Shown: piece by piece, positions 1 to 11,139 of the stretch | Position numbering within the stretch: the first letter of the stretch is position 1 | Layout of the letters: the number at the start of each line of letters is the position of its first letter | From: Fragilaria crotonensis | Lineage: Eukaryota; Bacillariophyta; Fragilariophyceae; Fragilariales; Fragilariaceae | DNA length: 64,000 nucleotides | Assembly (NCBI GenBank): GCA_022925895.1 | Contig: JAKSYS010000012.1 | Span: forward strand, 215,549-279,548 | Reading direction: 5' to 3' | Notes under the pieces: model-generated | What the model saw: the letters and a program-made list of their open reading frames with translations, nothing else | The model's database searches: none | What the model was told of the DNA's origin: nothing | Made by a program: the position numbers and the translations under genes

Positions 1-1769
1 TCACTTGTGTTGAGCGCGAAATCATATACTTCAATAATAACGAAGACGCTCCACATGAACTCCTCCACCCTGACACCCGGGCGAGCATCAAGCATCAAGC
101 ATCTAGTGTTCAACTCACCTCCAATTGAGGTTTATCCGCATACGCGACGCTGTAACAATGATATTGTTCTTCAAAACGTTGGGGATACCCTCGTCCACCT
201 CCGAAGCCCCAACCGTGCATCATATTGAGATCAACAAGTTCGCGGATGTTGTTGCAAGCAGGACGTTAACTTGTTACTGTTGTTGATCGACGTATTTCGT
301 TCGAGTGGAGAAAGTTGAGGGTTGTAACACCTGCGAGCACGCAAGTCGTCTGTTCTCAGTTCTACAAGAGAAACTTCGATAACCGGTATGGGCCCGTATG
401 CGAATAGTCTTAATGATGATCGGAGGCCTTCGAAAATGGTCTTGGAAAGTTGAGGTTCTTTTGTGACTGATGAGTACCTGATACAACTACTAGTACCGTA
501 GCACTGCGAACGTAAACATAACTGACACCTCGACCTCGACACGTCTTATACATACAGTACATCAGTACAGTACATACCAGTTTCAAACTGCAGCACGTGG
601 ACATGATGAGAAAAGACCAGCATTCCACCAAGACTGACGATAGACGACGCGACGAAAGACTTTCACACACCCAATGCCGAAGAAGGAAGAAACACAGACA
701 AGAATGTTGCGAATTCATTACGGCTGACCGACAGGCGGTGATTTCGCACGCCATTCAAACTGCATATCGCGGTAGATCGCACGACACGCGAACACCTTGG
801 GACGAGAGAATAAATGCTTGATCCACATCTCCTTGTGCACCATGACGACAGTCCACGTGTCCAGCTTGCAACAGCGGGCCGCTTCCTCCTCTACACCGAG
901 CAGCCATATCAATACCAATAACAATAAGAAGGGGCCTTTGAATCATGTTTTGCACAAGGTTTGGACTTGTCTGAATTTGATTCCGCAAATACTAATGCAT
1001 CGACGACGACAGCGACGACATGTGCCGCAGCGCAACTCTTGCCCATCATTCAACGACGTGCCCAAGAACGACAATCCAATGATCACGAAGAATTGAGATT
1101 ACAAACTACGATTCAAACGCGTGCTCTTAATATTCAAAACGAATTGAAATTGAAGCAAACAACAACCCCCTGAGACTGCGTTTTTGGGAAGTAACGAGCT
1201 GACGGATGCCCTGGTGAACATGCACGACAATGATCATTACGGAGGAGCCAACAAGATTAACTCAACAAAATCTATGAAGAAGATGAGCCGCAATATCAAA
1301 GGTATCAAAAAGAAACAGGAACATGGTAGCAATGGCAAACTATCATCATCATCACGACAACAAGGCAACCAAAAGACGAAAACAATCGCCAAAAAGGCAA
1401 TGAGAGCAAAGTATCATTGAGAGTATTATGGCGAATGACTTGGATGAGACAAACCAAATATTTGGACGGCACGTGATGGCATTACAGAGTGCGATGCATG
1501 GCTGATACAATCACCCGATGACAGTCGCTACTATTCGATGTCTGAGTTCGTTTGGTAGTACGCCCTCTAGTAGCAACAAGGTGATGCATGGAGCAGGGTT
1601 CAGTGGAACACATGACAACTCCGCGGATCGACTTGTTGGCTTAAATGGAGCCATTGGTCAGGATTGGGTATGTGGTGTTTGCCTACCGATGATTTACAGC
1701 GAGGACTACTCTAGATACGCGTACATAATTCATGGTAGCACGAAACGACATAAAGCAGTAAATGATGGT
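1..1769. other. No supportable gene; weak ORF traces
   Basis: Nothing in this stretch has a recognisable domain. On the plus strand two short open stretches (about 940-1170 and 1184-1420) read as Gln/Thr-rich and Lys/Ser-rich low-complexity peptides separated by a stop, without a convincing ATG or splice site. They could be the remnant of a low-complexity protein. The part from about 1420 to 1769 holds no ORF of note and is the downstream flank of the TspO-like gene. Confidence 0.4.
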
Positions 1770-2750
1770 TTACTTTGCAGCTGTTTTGAACCACGCAAAT
1801 GTAGTTGGTCGCCCCTCTCGGACAGTTGGATATAGCGGATCCAGCTGTACTACTTCTTGTCCTTGATCTGTCGTCGTCGTCGTTACACTGATTGGATTGA
1901 GTTGCCATGTTGCTGTGACCAGTGAGGCAGCAACGGCGAACCAAATCATGGGCAATCCAAGTAGCGTTCCTGCCATTTCATCAACAGTATGGTATTGGTA
2001 GGCCGCATTCAAGGCCGATGCCGTCACACACAATACTCCAGTCACGGCTGCGCCATAACGCTGTTCGGCATTGTTGATGGTATTCCACACATCACCAACG
2101 GCAAGATGGAAGATGAATGCAAAAATGGCGGGATCGCAGAAAACATGCCCGTTGGCTTGCCAGACAAGAGCCGATGAATATGCACGGAGAGGTCCAATGA
2201 TGAGGAGCCACATGATGGGAAAGACAGGTCCCGGAGGTGTCCATGAGGGCATGACTCTGTCACGAAAGCCTTTTGAGGGTTCGCCGTTTTGAATCGCCTG
2301 TTTCATATTGGGTCGTTCGTTGTTGAGTGGATTGAAGACACGTGATTTCAAACTGAGAGCGTAGAAAACTGGAACCAAAGCCAATGTTGGGATGCTATCG
2401 GCAATTCCAGTAATGTCGACGATGGTGTCAAAGCCCTTGAAGATACAAAAAATGATGGTCAACTGAATGGCAATCGCACCATGGTACTTCAGAAGAGCAT
2501 CAAAATCAACTTGTGCAGATGGATACTCAGGAGACAAAGACGTGTCTGCGTCGGTTTGCGGAACTCTGCTTTCCAACAATCGACTGGACGACCCAACACA
2601 AGTAGCGGTTGATAACAACCATGGGTCCGTAAACGTACTTCGTCCAATTGTGCTAGCAATAGCAGTCTGCCGTCTGAGACCAGGAGCAAAAGCGCTCGCA
2701 ACGCCAACGAGGAGGGCAACAGAGACGAACGAGCGGGAACTGTAACGCAT
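1770..2750 (-). CDS. TspO/MBR-related membrane protein, plastid-targeted
   Basis: Predicted 326-aa membrane protein. The ATG at 2750 was chosen instead of one 46 codons upstream because it places MRYSSRSF at the N-terminus, followed by a hydrophobic signal segment and the sequence GVASAFAPGL, the classical diatom ASAFAP plastid-import site. The mature part has about five hydrophobic segments. Its PPGPVFPIMWLLI stretch and the later WNTINNAEQRYG stretch match the conserved loops of the TspO/MBR (translocator protein) family, which binds tetrapyrroles or porphyrins and acts in stress-related tetrapyrrole handling. The N-terminal extension of roughly 150 residues before the TspO core is longer than in bacterial TspO (about 160 aa in total). 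Family assignment is by motif; the plastid envelope or thylakoid location is inferred from the presequence. Confidence 0.8.
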   Translation of the reverse strand: MRYSSRSFVSVALLVGVASAFAPGLRRQTAIASTIGRSTFTDPWLLSTATCVGSSSRLLESRVPQTDADTSLSPEYPSAQVDFDALLKYHGAIAIQLTIIFCIFKGFDTIVDITGIADSIPTLALVPVFYALSLKSRVFNPLNNERPNMKQAIQNGEPSKGFRDRVMPSWTPPGPVFPIMWLLIIGPLRAYSSALVWQANGHVFCDPAIFAFIFHLAVGDVWNTINNAEQRYGAAVTGVLCVTASALNAAYQYHTVDEMAGTLLGLPMIWFAVAASLVTATWQLNPISVTTTTTDQGQEVVQLDPLYPTVREGRPTTFAWFKTAAK

Positions 2751-3007
2751 GCTGGTTCCTTGTAAGCACTTATGGTTGTCGGCAGTTGTGGCAGTATAGA
2801 TGCGTGATGTGGAAGGCAACAACGAATTGTGACACAGCACACTCCCGAACCCCAAACTGCAGTATGGAAATTCACAAGAAGTACTCACCTACTGTCGCAT
2901 CATCTGGGCATGCGAACTTCGAACCAAAAAATCTTCAATATATATAACGAAAAACATTTTTATATTTTATGTTACGAATACGTATTTTCTGTTAAAATCA
3001 TGAATTA

Positions 3008-5221
3008 TTATATAATCTCGTTTCCCCATCTCGCTAGATAAACTTCTTCCATTTCTTCATCAATATCAACATCCACCATGACGCGCGGTTTCACTCCCGA
3101 GGGCAGTCGGTGGGGTGACAAATCATAATTCTTGTAGACATCCACCAGCCCACGGTACGATGACGGTCGCGGGTGAAAATCGCCTGGACCAACGGCACCG
3201 CCGCCAGGTCCTGGCTCGTCATCCTCCCACGAAAATAGAGCATCCTCGATGATTGCGGAGTGTGTCACTGGAGACATTGTTTTGCCCGTAAAGGTAATCA
3301 AGCCATCGCAGGGCATTCCGTCATCTGAAAAGAAGCGGGGACCCCCATCATGATTAACATAGGTTCCACGCCAACCTCCAGTTGCAGTGCGGTTCAAGTC
3401 AACGTCGACGTCGTCAAAGGTCCCGACGTACGTTGTCACACAAGAGCTATCGGTTTTGGAGCGACGATCTTTTTGGCGGCGCTTGTAGATGAAGCAACCA
3501 ACGGTCAGAAGAAGTGCGCTCGCGACAACCACAACAACCGCAATGATTCCGGCGTTGCTACCTCCCGCATCACTGCTGTTATTTACCTCCGCCACGGCAA
3601 GGTCGGGCACGGTTGCAGGCTGACCATTGTTCGTATCAGGTACGGGACGGAGTTTGTCGGAGATTGGCAAGGGAAATTCTCCTTCGAGCTTCGTCAAGCG
3701 CAACAAAAATATATCTGCCGAATCATCACCCTTGTTCTTCTCTCTCATAAAGCTCCCATTCGAATTTCCCAAGACCAACACGTCGCCATTTTTATCGACT
3801 GCCAGCGCTCTTAGATGTTCATTGTCCGGTGTTCCGAATTGTCGAGTCCATAAGAACTCCTGCGTTGTAGTGTTGATAAATCCAACCCAAATATCATCCT
3901 GCCCGGCCGAGGAATGCAGATCACGATTCACGACAGAGCCGTCCATCACGACGCCACCTACGTAGACGCCATCATTCGTCACCGCACAGGCGCGTCCCGT
4001 CATTGCTGCGCCATTCCAGCTCATCGACAACGGCCCCGTCTTGGAGCCCAACTGTTTGCCCCATGTCACCCTCAAGTTTGGCAAGCTGATGCGCATGACG
4101 AAGGCTGTCAGCTCTTGCTCTTGATAATCAGGGAGCTCAATGTATCCGTTGGTGGATCCGACAACAAAGATTTCATTCTCCCTGTCCGGGTGCTTGCAAA
4201 TACCTTCAATGCGGGTTACCATACCGTATTCCGTTTCAACGCGCACCTTATTCAACACATCACCCGTACCAGAATCCAAAAGTGTCAGGAATCCGGCCCA
4301 ACCGTTCGTAGTTGACGTGGGAATGGAATCTTCGTTGGATCCAATGGCCGAACCAGCCACCAGGAGAGCGTTGTCACGCGAGAACAATGCGATTCCAGCT
4401 ACTTCAACAGGCTGCTGGTTGGTCGCGATTTGCGTATTCCACAACGCGCTGTCAAATGTGGTAGCGGGATTCGAGGCACTTCCAGTGCCGCTCTCCACTG
4501 CTCTGCGATTGTACATGACAACGTTTAAAACAAAATTGCTGCCCCACTTTGGTTTCTCCACCAGATTTGGTTCGAGCTTGTTGGGATCGAAATCCTTATT
4601 CTGCGTCGTCAAATCGGATTCCTGGGAAACGACGAAGAGGGAATCACCGGTGGGGCTTAGAACCAGAGCTTGAGCTGACTGGACATGAGTGTCGTGTAAG
4701 AGACGTCCGCCCAACAACGTTGCGTTGGTCGGCGTAAAATCCACATCAATGTCGAGAATGGTTCCGTACTGGAGGGAAGTGGTACTTCCCACAGAACGGA
4801 GAGAGGTAAGAAGGCCACCTTCTTCCGATTGACCTCCAATGTAGATCTTTGAATCCGCTCGTGTCAGTGACGAACAAGATTCGTCGACATTGGGGGTTCC
4901 GTAACTTTCCTTGTACTGAAAGGACGCATTGCGCTCCGTGATCGTCGGAAGTGATACGATAACTAAAAAGCAATTGGAGGTAGTACTTGCAGTAGAGGCG
5001 GTTCCACTAACGTCGAAAAAGGACGAATACGTAGCCCCAGTCACAAAGACCACGTCCCTGTCTGCATCGTAAGACATGGCGCCGGCGTAGCTACTTCCGG
5101 CGAAAGCTGTTCCGCTGATTCCTCCGCCAGATTGGATGCCAAAAGGGTGCATGGCGTTCACGACGACAAATAATGTCAGGAGCCATGCAAATACAGACTT
5201 TATCCTTCTCATCATGGCCAT
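3008..5221 (-). CDS. Type I membrane protein with beta-propeller (SBBP-like) ectodomain
   Basis: A 737-aa intronless ORF. Residues about 1-24 form a signal peptide (MAMMRRIKSVFAWLL...). The long ectodomain carries repeated blades such as TRQFGTPDNEHLRALAVDK followed by GDVLVLGNSNG, which resemble SBBP beta-propeller repeats. Other blades read DRDVVFVTGATYSS and DGVYVGGVVMDGS. A single transmembrane helix lies at about residues 555-579 (AGIIAVVVVVASALLLTVG), followed by basic KRRQKDRR and an acidic, Gly/Pro-rich cytoplasmic tail of about 155 residues. This is the architecture of a surface receptor or adhesion-type protein with a propeller head; ligand and function cannot be read from the sequence. 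It is divergently arranged with the CREG-like gene, with 487 bp between the start codons. Confidence 0.8.
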   Translation of the reverse strand: MAMMRRIKSVFAWLLTLFVVVNAMHPFGIQSGGGISGTAFAGSSYAGAMSYDADRDVVFVTGATYSSFFDVSGTASTASTTSNCFLVIVSLPTITERNASFQYKESYGTPNVDESCSSLTRADSKIYIGGQSEEGGLLTSLRSVGSTTSLQYGTILDIDVDFTPTNATLLGGRLLHDTHVQSAQALVLSPTGDSLFVVSQESDLTTQNKDFDPNKLEPNLVEKPKWGSNFVLNVVMYNRRAVESGTGSASNPATTFDSALWNTQIATNQQPVEVAGIALFSRDNALLVAGSAIGSNEDSIPTSTTNGWAGFLTLLDSGTGDVLNKVRVETEYGMVTRIEGICKHPDRENEIFVVGSTNGYIELPDYQEQELTAFVMRISLPNLRVTWGKQLGSKTGPLSMSWNGAAMTGRACAVTNDGVYVGGVVMDGSVVNRDLHSSAGQDDIWVGFINTTTQEFLWTRQFGTPDNEHLRALAVDKNGDVLVLGNSNGSFMREKNKGDDSADIFLLRLTKLEGEFPLPISDKLRPVPDTNNGQPATVPDLAVAEVNNSSDAGGSNAGIIAVVVVVASALLLTVGCFIYKRRQKDRRSKTDSSCVTTYVGTFDDVDVDLNRTATGGWRGTYVNHDGGPRFFSDDGMPCDGLITFTGKTMSPVTHSAIIEDALFSWEDDEPGPGGGAVGPGDFHPRPSSYRGLVDVYKNYDLSPHRLPSGVKPRVMVDVDIDEEMEEVYLARWGNEII

Positions 5222-5708
5222 CTCAATCGTTCACAGTTCAAAGTTCAAACTTGACAGTTCAATAAAGTGTCCTAAAGTGTACATTAGCGATCCCAAAAGA
5301 ATGTTCCAGTTGCGCGTAGTGGAGGAGTGTTGTGAGAGAAGAAATTTTTATGAAGTTTGCACCTGTGTTCGCGTTTGATTTCTGAAAAGCGAACCTTGCA
5401 AGCAAGCAAAAATGTGTGTTTGGTTACTGTATATCGTTGCATTGGACTGTACTCCGTACTCCGAGTACACTACAGCAGTACTTGTATGATACCGATGCCA
5501 AAAACCGATCCAGCAAGCAAAGCGAACTGCACCATACCAACGCGAACGAGATTCATAAATGCAAATATCAAAATACAATCAATTTATCGTATTGTAGTAC
5601 AACGTTGATCATGAACCGATATACCGAAATCCTATGTCCTATGTACTATGTATCATCCCCTTCTCGTGAGTCAGCATCGTCTCAGCATTAAACTGCAACC
5701 GTCATACT
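5222..5708. promoter_or_regulatory. Divergent intergenic region between two secretory-pathway genes
   Basis: Gene-free 487 bp between the divergent starts of the beta-propeller protein and the CREG-like protein, so it must hold both promoters. It contains a palindromic GTAC-type cluster at about 5455-5490 (CGTACTCCGAGTACACTAC and a following AGTACTTGTA). No TATA box or initiator could be assigned with confidence. Confidence 0.35.
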
Positions 5709-6440
5709 ATGACAATGAGAACCAAAACCGCGACGAACTCAGCGATGATTAAGATTGCTTTCACATGCCTCCTGTCTTCATTGGTCGTGGCTACTGACGA
5801 AGTCAGCAAAAACGACGCTTGTCCCTGCACACTCGTTAAGCAACCTGATCTCCGTGACAAGGAGGCGACAGCACGATGGATGGTCCATTCTCTAGATTGG
5901 GGCGTCCTGAGCACCATATCCTCTCGCTTCACAGACCAAACTGCTGCCGTTCCCTTTGGAAACATTTATAGCTTTGTCGACGGCACTTGTGACAATTCCA
6001 CTGGAATTCCGTACATCTACGGGACCTATATGGACCAGTCCTTCCAAGATTCACTTCTGAATACTGCCGTAGCGTTCACATTATCCGAAGCATCGCTCGC
6101 CTCTGTTTGTGGTGGATCCAACCTGCCGAGTTGCAAAATTCATGGATTTGGAGATCCCGAAAATCCGCCTTGCGCGAGGCTTACCCTCACGGGAGTTTTG
6201 TCCGTCGTGCTGGAGGGCGACATCGACGATGACGAGGACAACGAATTCTACTTTGCGCGAAAGGCACTGTTTCAACGACATTCGTCCATGGAGAACTGGC
6301 CGCGCAATCATAAATGGATCATTGCCAAGATTGAGATTCAAGACATATGGCTGATCGATTACTTTGGAGGGGCAAGCATCCTGGATGTGGAAAAGTACCG
6401 TAGTGTTGATCTGACTCCGGTTCTAGATGCACAGGAATGA
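5709..6440 (+). CDS. CREG-like secreted flavin-fold protein
   Basis: A 243-aa single-exon ORF starting with ATG at 5709. A hydrophobic signal peptide lies at about residues 13-29 (MIKIAFTCLLSSLVVA). The body matches the CREG (cellular repressor of E1A-stimulated genes) family, a glycoprotein with a pyridoxamine-phosphate-oxidase-like split barrel: ARWMVHSLDWGVLSTIS, then VPFGNIYSFVDG, STGIPYIYGTYMDQS, PPCARLTLTGVL, the ALFQRHSSMENWP segment and the KIEIQDIWLIDYFGGA C-terminal signature. CREG proteins are secreted or lysosomal and usually have lost cofactor binding. Length agrees with the family (about 220 aa). Location in the secretory or vacuolar pathway follows from the signal peptide; a biochemical role is not established by sequence. 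Confidence 0.88.
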   Translation: MTMRTKTATNSAMIKIAFTCLLSSLVVATDEVSKNDACPCTLVKQPDLRDKEATARWMVHSLDWGVLSTISSRFTDQTAAVPFGNIYSFVDGTCDNSTGIPYIYGTYMDQSFQDSLLNTAVAFTLSEASLASVCGGSNLPSCKIHGFGDPENPPCARLTLTGVLSVVLEGDIDDDEDNEFYFARKALFQRHSSMENWPRNHKWIIAKIEIQDIWLIDYFGGASILDVEKYRSVDLTPVLDAQE

Positions 6441-7059
6441 CGAAGAATACCAACAGGACATACTGCAGCCTGCCTTGAACGTTGTTTATGGCACTAGGGT
6501 CAGTCGCCAAAAAGTTTTAAGGCCCGGAATACTCCTTCATGATATAGTTACGGACGCCCAAACCGATCGTCATCGCACACCCGAGGACGATGGAGGATGC
6601 GATCGCAATGTTGATCAGAGTTTCCGCCAAGTGTTGTGTTTCCAAACAATAAGATTAATAGAAACCTCCATTGCGTAGTCAACACATCGTTTTAACAACG
6701 TCCGTAGTTTCGATTAAATGCGAGGCAACAGATGACGGATACAGAAATCCAGCAACGCTTTGCCACTGGTTGACCATCACCTTTGCGGTAACGTTATCAA
6801 CGACAAGGGACGTGCAAACTTTTGTTCTCATGCATATAGATGAGAGATCAGAGCAAACCTACAAGCACTAAAAGGGTCGGTGAGGAATCTCGATAAAAAC
6901 GTGAAACTATGATCCCTTGTTAGTAAACCTTCTCAACTCCCTGCCGTGTGATAGAGTCTATTGCTGATGATATGTGCTTGTAGGACAGGAATGTTGACTT
7001 CATCGATTCCTCTTTCTATCTCACACAGGGCCACACGGCACTCAACAGATCTCTTATTT
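6441..7059. other. Intergenic region, nothing recognised
   Basis: Downstream flank of the CREG-like gene up to the MITE-like insertion. No conserved ORF, RNA gene or repeat with known termini was seen. Confidence 0.4.
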
Positions 7060-7067
7060 ATAATGGA

Positions 7068-7713
7068 CTAGTGGGTACCTCACATTTGATCGGAGTGTCT
7101 ACTACAGGAAACTGGACGTACAGTACCCCCAACCTGGTCGTACTCCGTACCACTACTTTTTTCCCCTACAGTATGCAGTACCATGGTACCAACGTAGGAA
7201 ACGTCATGAAGTACAGTACCAGGTAGTTATCATGCCCCAGTATTGCAGTTCATCGCACGGTATATTTTACAGTAGCATTTGTCAAGCAACCTGTTCACAG
7301 CAAATTCAATGAGTATTCCATCCAGTAACTTTGAATTCGTACAGTATTGTAGTTCAGTAACGTAACACACTGTCGTTTCAACATAAATTACCGTCCGTTT
7401 ATGTACTGTAGACCTGTAGTACATGTAATCCACGTAACAGTGCAACAGTACCCCAGAGTGGTCATACTCCGTAACAGACGGACGCACGCACGCACACAAT
7501 TAATTTATAATATAGTAGTAACTTTGAAATTCGTACAGTATTGTAGTTCAGTAACGTAACACACTGTCGTTTCAACATAAATTACCGTCCGTTTATGTAC
7601 TGTAGACCTGTAGTACATGTAATCCACGTAACAGTGCAACAGTACCCCAGAGTGGTCATACTCCGTAACAGACGGACGCACGCACGCACACAATTAATTT
7701 ATAATATAGTAGG
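7068..7713 (-). mobile_element. Nonautonomous DNA element 'G' (copy 1) with 8-bp target duplication
   Basis: Begins CTAGTGGGTACCTCACATTT and ends AATTTATAATATAGTAGG. It is flanked on both sides by the exact 8-bp repeat ATAATGGA (7060-7067 and 7714-7721), a good sign of transposition. The same sequence recurs in opposite orientation around 25.3-25.8, 31.9-32.9 and again near 58.2-58.7 kb. There is no coding capacity and terminal inverted repeats are weak at best. The 8-bp duplication would fit hAT or Mutator-type transposition; the superfamily is not proven. The stretch from 7714 to 8143 after it has no gene. Confidence 0.65.
7325..7711. repeat. Tandem duplication of about 193 bp inside element G copy 1
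   Basis: The sequence from GTAACTTTGAA at 7325 to the TAATATAGTA end near 7517 is repeated almost exactly from 7518 to 7711, with one extra A. The unit includes the GGACGCACGCACGCACAC tract and the terminal AT-rich end, so only the right part of the element was duplicated. Confidence 0.8.
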
Positions 7714-8143
7714 ATAATGGATATGATATGTATATTCCTACACGATGTGCGGGTGGTTGCCTTCGTTGAAGGCGCCGTAACTTGAATCTGGTATGATATG
7801 ATACATCAATGATGCCAATGAGCTTAAAATTTTTAAAAATATTCATACACGTATACATAACATAAGAAAACAAGAAGGATCTCATTATTTCGATTGTTGA
7901 ACATGCTCGCGTACACGGGTCGAAGGCGTTGCATTCATACCGACAAGCGGCGAATTTGTATCAAAAATTAGGTGAAATTGTGTTATCAAAACAATCCGAT
8001 ATCTACATAACTCCATGAACAAAATTCAGGTCGCCGCTGCTGATAGATCTGAAATAAGTTAAACATTTACGAACTGCTGAAGTGCCCCACATATGTTGCC
8101 CACACAACTGAAACTGCTTCCATCGAATGCCTTGCAATCAACT

Positions 8144-9334
8144 ATGCATCGGCGTGTCCTCTTGCTCTGGCTTCTGCTTCGTATTGCTGACTCCGCCGAT
8201 GGCGGCTCTACGTTTCAATGCCAACCATGTCAAGATGCTAATTGGTGAGGCACTTTCAATCGTCGATGCTAATTTGTCGCATGTCAGTTTACATCATCCC
8301 AATCGCTCCAAATCTTGGACCAGTCCAACTCAACTTGGCTCACACGTTTGAAATCTTACGTCCTCACTCAAAGCAAAATGACCAGACCAAGCACTGACGG
8401 TTCATCTTTCTACTTTGGTGATTCCATTGGGATGTCTACTTGCTTGGAAGTGCAGAATGGAATCGACAATTCAATTTACTCGTCTTCTCAATGCGACGAT
8501 ATTATGAAGGTCACACGTGATGTTGTTGACAGATGTTTGTGTGTGGACATAACCACAGGCGATGCATGCGGAACATCAGCGACGACGACTGTGAGCCCAC
8601 GAGGATGTGACATCTGTGGATCCGTCGGTCAAGACTATGTTGCCAGTGACTCAAATCAAGTTATCGACGACGTCTCCTCGCTTTGGTACGGCCTGCTTTG
8701 CGGGGAACTTGTTTCGCTCCAGAGCACGTTTGATTTCTGCGAGGATCAGTGTGTGGCTGCGCAGTCGGCTGCAGAGGAGTTTTGCCAATGTCAACCTGTA
8801 ACTGCATCTGCAGCGGAGGCATGCATACCTCAAGAAGACACATCCAACCCATGCGACCCAGACGATGACTCAAAATCATGTTGTGTTGGCTCGTGTCAGT
8901 ATCTCTCAAGTATGCAAGCGTTTGTGTGTACTACGAGGGATGGGTACCCGGCTCCGCAACCGATCTCGCAAGCCGCACCTGCACCAAATCCAGATAGTCC
9001 AACAGGACAAAATCCGACGCCTACACCGACGTTGTCACCGACTGAGACAATTGTTCCGGAAACACCCAATCCCACCATGCAGGAAACTCTAGGTCCCAGC
9101 ATTCTCGAAACCGACAGTCCCAGCCAAGTGAATACCCCGCGTCCAACGTCCAGACACCGTCCGAAAGCATCCCCTACGCAGGCACCTGGTGCTTTAAGAA
9201 CCGAGAGGCCTGTAGCCACAAGTCCATCAGCGACGCAAGCATCACTTCTGGACAATTCCGGTAGCGTACCAATCGGCGCCCCCATTGCCTATCTGTGTCT
9301 CGGGCTTTTTGAAGTTATATACCTTTTGATGTAG
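8144..9334 (+). CDS. Secreted Cys-rich protein A, probably GPI-anchored
   Basis: Two exons are proposed, 8144-8244 and 8374-9334, with a 129-bp GT-AG intron (phase 2). Exon 1 encodes a signal peptide (MHRRVLLLWLLLRIADSADG) and the motif TFQCQPCQDANC, the last Cys being completed across the splice junction. Exon 2 holds a Cys-rich domain ending in CIPQEDTSNPCDP and CCVGSCQYLSSMQAFVCT. A long Pro/Thr/Ser-rich stalk follows (about 100 residues, likely O-glycosylated), then a C-terminal hydrophobic tail (PIGAPIAYLCLGLFEVIYLLM) typical of a GPI-anchor signal. It is paralogous to the next gene (9644-10739) in exon layout, Cys motif and stalk. I do not recognise a named family. A cell-wall or surface role is an inference from architecture. 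Confidence 0.7.
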
Positions 9335-9643
9335 CTAGACCGCGAGGGAAAAAAGACAGGGGTGCTAAGATTGCGTTGGCTGCCACATATTCGGAGCATG
9401 CCTCGCCTCGAGTACGAATAAATCGTAGTCAGGAAAGGATTGCTTCAAAGAAGGCACGAAAGGCTTTTCCTTGTTCACTGGTCCATGGGAGAAATACTGC
9501 GATCATCAACTGCGCAACGGCTTTTCTGCTCAGCAACGTCGTTTCAGTTTTAAAATCAACTTCACGATTCCCGTCAAATCTTCAATTATTTCCACGATAA
9601 ATTGCGTTTCAATTCCTCTGTCTCACAAATCTACATCATCAAA
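9335..9643. other. Spacer between the two Cys-rich paralogues
   Basis: About 310 bp with no supported ORF. It must contain the 3' end of paralogue A and the promoter of paralogue B. Confidence 0.4.
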
Positions 9644-10739
9644 ATGATCTATCGTCTTGTTGCCTTGCTTTGCGTCTCGTTGCCGGCTTCGATCTCCGCA
9701 CAGGTCGATCCAGGATTAGGCACCTTCGTATGCCTACCGTGTGCTCGATCCAACTGGTAAGTTGAAAGCTGTAGTGGTCGCCCGGTGCTCTAGTGCTTTC
9801 CGTGTTTTCTTCGTTAACCACAACTCCGCTAGCTATCTTTCCAACAGCAATAAACTTGTCAACGTAGCAACTTTAGGAAACATGACTTGCGGAGCGATCC
9901 AAAAGGGGGCAGAAGCTCGCATTTTCTTTCCCGATGAGTGTGGATCCATCCACACAGTCACTTTGGCGACGTCCGATCCATGTCAATGCAAACTTTATTC
10001 TGGAGGAGACTGCCCTGACCCAGGATTTACCAATAACCAGAAATGTAATCTATGCAACGGGAATAAGCGAATTGGCGACCCCCACATGGTTGTGAAGTCG
10101 GGACTACTCGCCGGCATGGAGTGCATCGATGCATTTGACGTTAACAAGTATGGCGCATTCGAAAAAGTCTGTTCAGCGGCAAGCACATTGATTCAAAAGT
10201 GGTGCTCCTGCGTTGAACCGGGCGAAGCTGTCAAACAATGCATTCCTCAAGAAAACAAAAGGTACCCATGTAATCCAAACGACGCTACTGATAGGTGCTG
10301 CGAAGGGCAGTGCCGATTTCGAAGCACTTTCCAGAATTATGTCTGCACAAACAAGGCAGCGCAAGAACCCCAGCCCAACATTTCAACACCGTCGAAGAAC
10401 CCAAACACGGTTCCCAACGCGGTCCCACCTCCACTCGCACGGCCATCGACTTTATCTCCAGCATACCCGCGAGTGCCAACGTGGTCTGGAGTGCCGGGTG
10501 GTTCCCCGTCGTCAAAGAACTCAAACCCATCTCCTATCAAGGTCCCATCACCCCTCATGAAGCCACCGTCTTCCGCTCCAACCCGAGCTCCAACCCCAAC
10601 AAAGGTTGCAGTGTCGGGCGGGTCCACTCTTTCGAAGAGTCCAAATACGGCTCCCAACGTAGCAATTTCCCTGTCATCTACTTCCTCTTCAACAAGGGCT
10701 CCTATCCCAACCAAGGCTGGGGCGTTGGGCATCAATTAA
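9644..10739 (+). CDS. Secreted Cys-rich protein B, paralogue of A
   Basis: Two exons are proposed, 9644-9756 and 9848-10739, with a 91-bp intron (GTAAGT...AACAG) in exactly the same place and phase as in paralogue A. Exon 1 encodes a signal peptide (MIYRLVALLCVSLPASISAQ) and TFVCLPCARSNC. Exon 2 has the shared Cys-rich core, including CIPQENKRYPCNP and CCEGQCRFRSTFQNYVCT, then a long Pro/Ser/Thr-rich region with SKNPNT-, SKSPNT- and SKNSNP-like repeats. Unlike paralogue A there is no terminal hydrophobic tail, so this copy looks freely secreted rather than anchored. An alternative acceptor at 9832 would add five residues and stay in frame. Function unknown. Confidence 0.68.
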
Positions 10740-11139
10740 TCTGGATCGAGGCGAAGCTGAGCCTGTTCGCTGTCTCAGGAGATGATGCTAGAGTAATCAC
10801 CAACGCCGGAAGGCTCAATTGGGAGACATTAATCTAGTCGTGCTTTAATCTTGTCTCTTCGTTTCCATGAAAGACTCTTACCTCGAAACAAGTAGGCGCA
10901 TCTATCTTCGAAATTGAACGCCTCCGGAGCTATTTCAGGACAAAGAGTATACAAAAACGTTGATATCACTACTACCTGATGCCTGATGAGTCTGCGAATA
11001 AGGTGTCCAGCGAAGTATTTCTCTGGCCCCACCGATAATTCCATGGTGACAAGTCGATAGTTGCTGTGTCCTTGTCTTGATGTGACTGTACAAGACAAGA
11101 TCGATGCGTCAACTTCCGGACTTTGTCCGACCTCGGAGT
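10740..11139. other. Intergenic, nothing recognised
   Basis: Convergent 3' flanks of the Cys-rich paralogue B (+) and the lumen-type protein (-). Only spurious short ORFs are seen. Confidence 0.4.
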
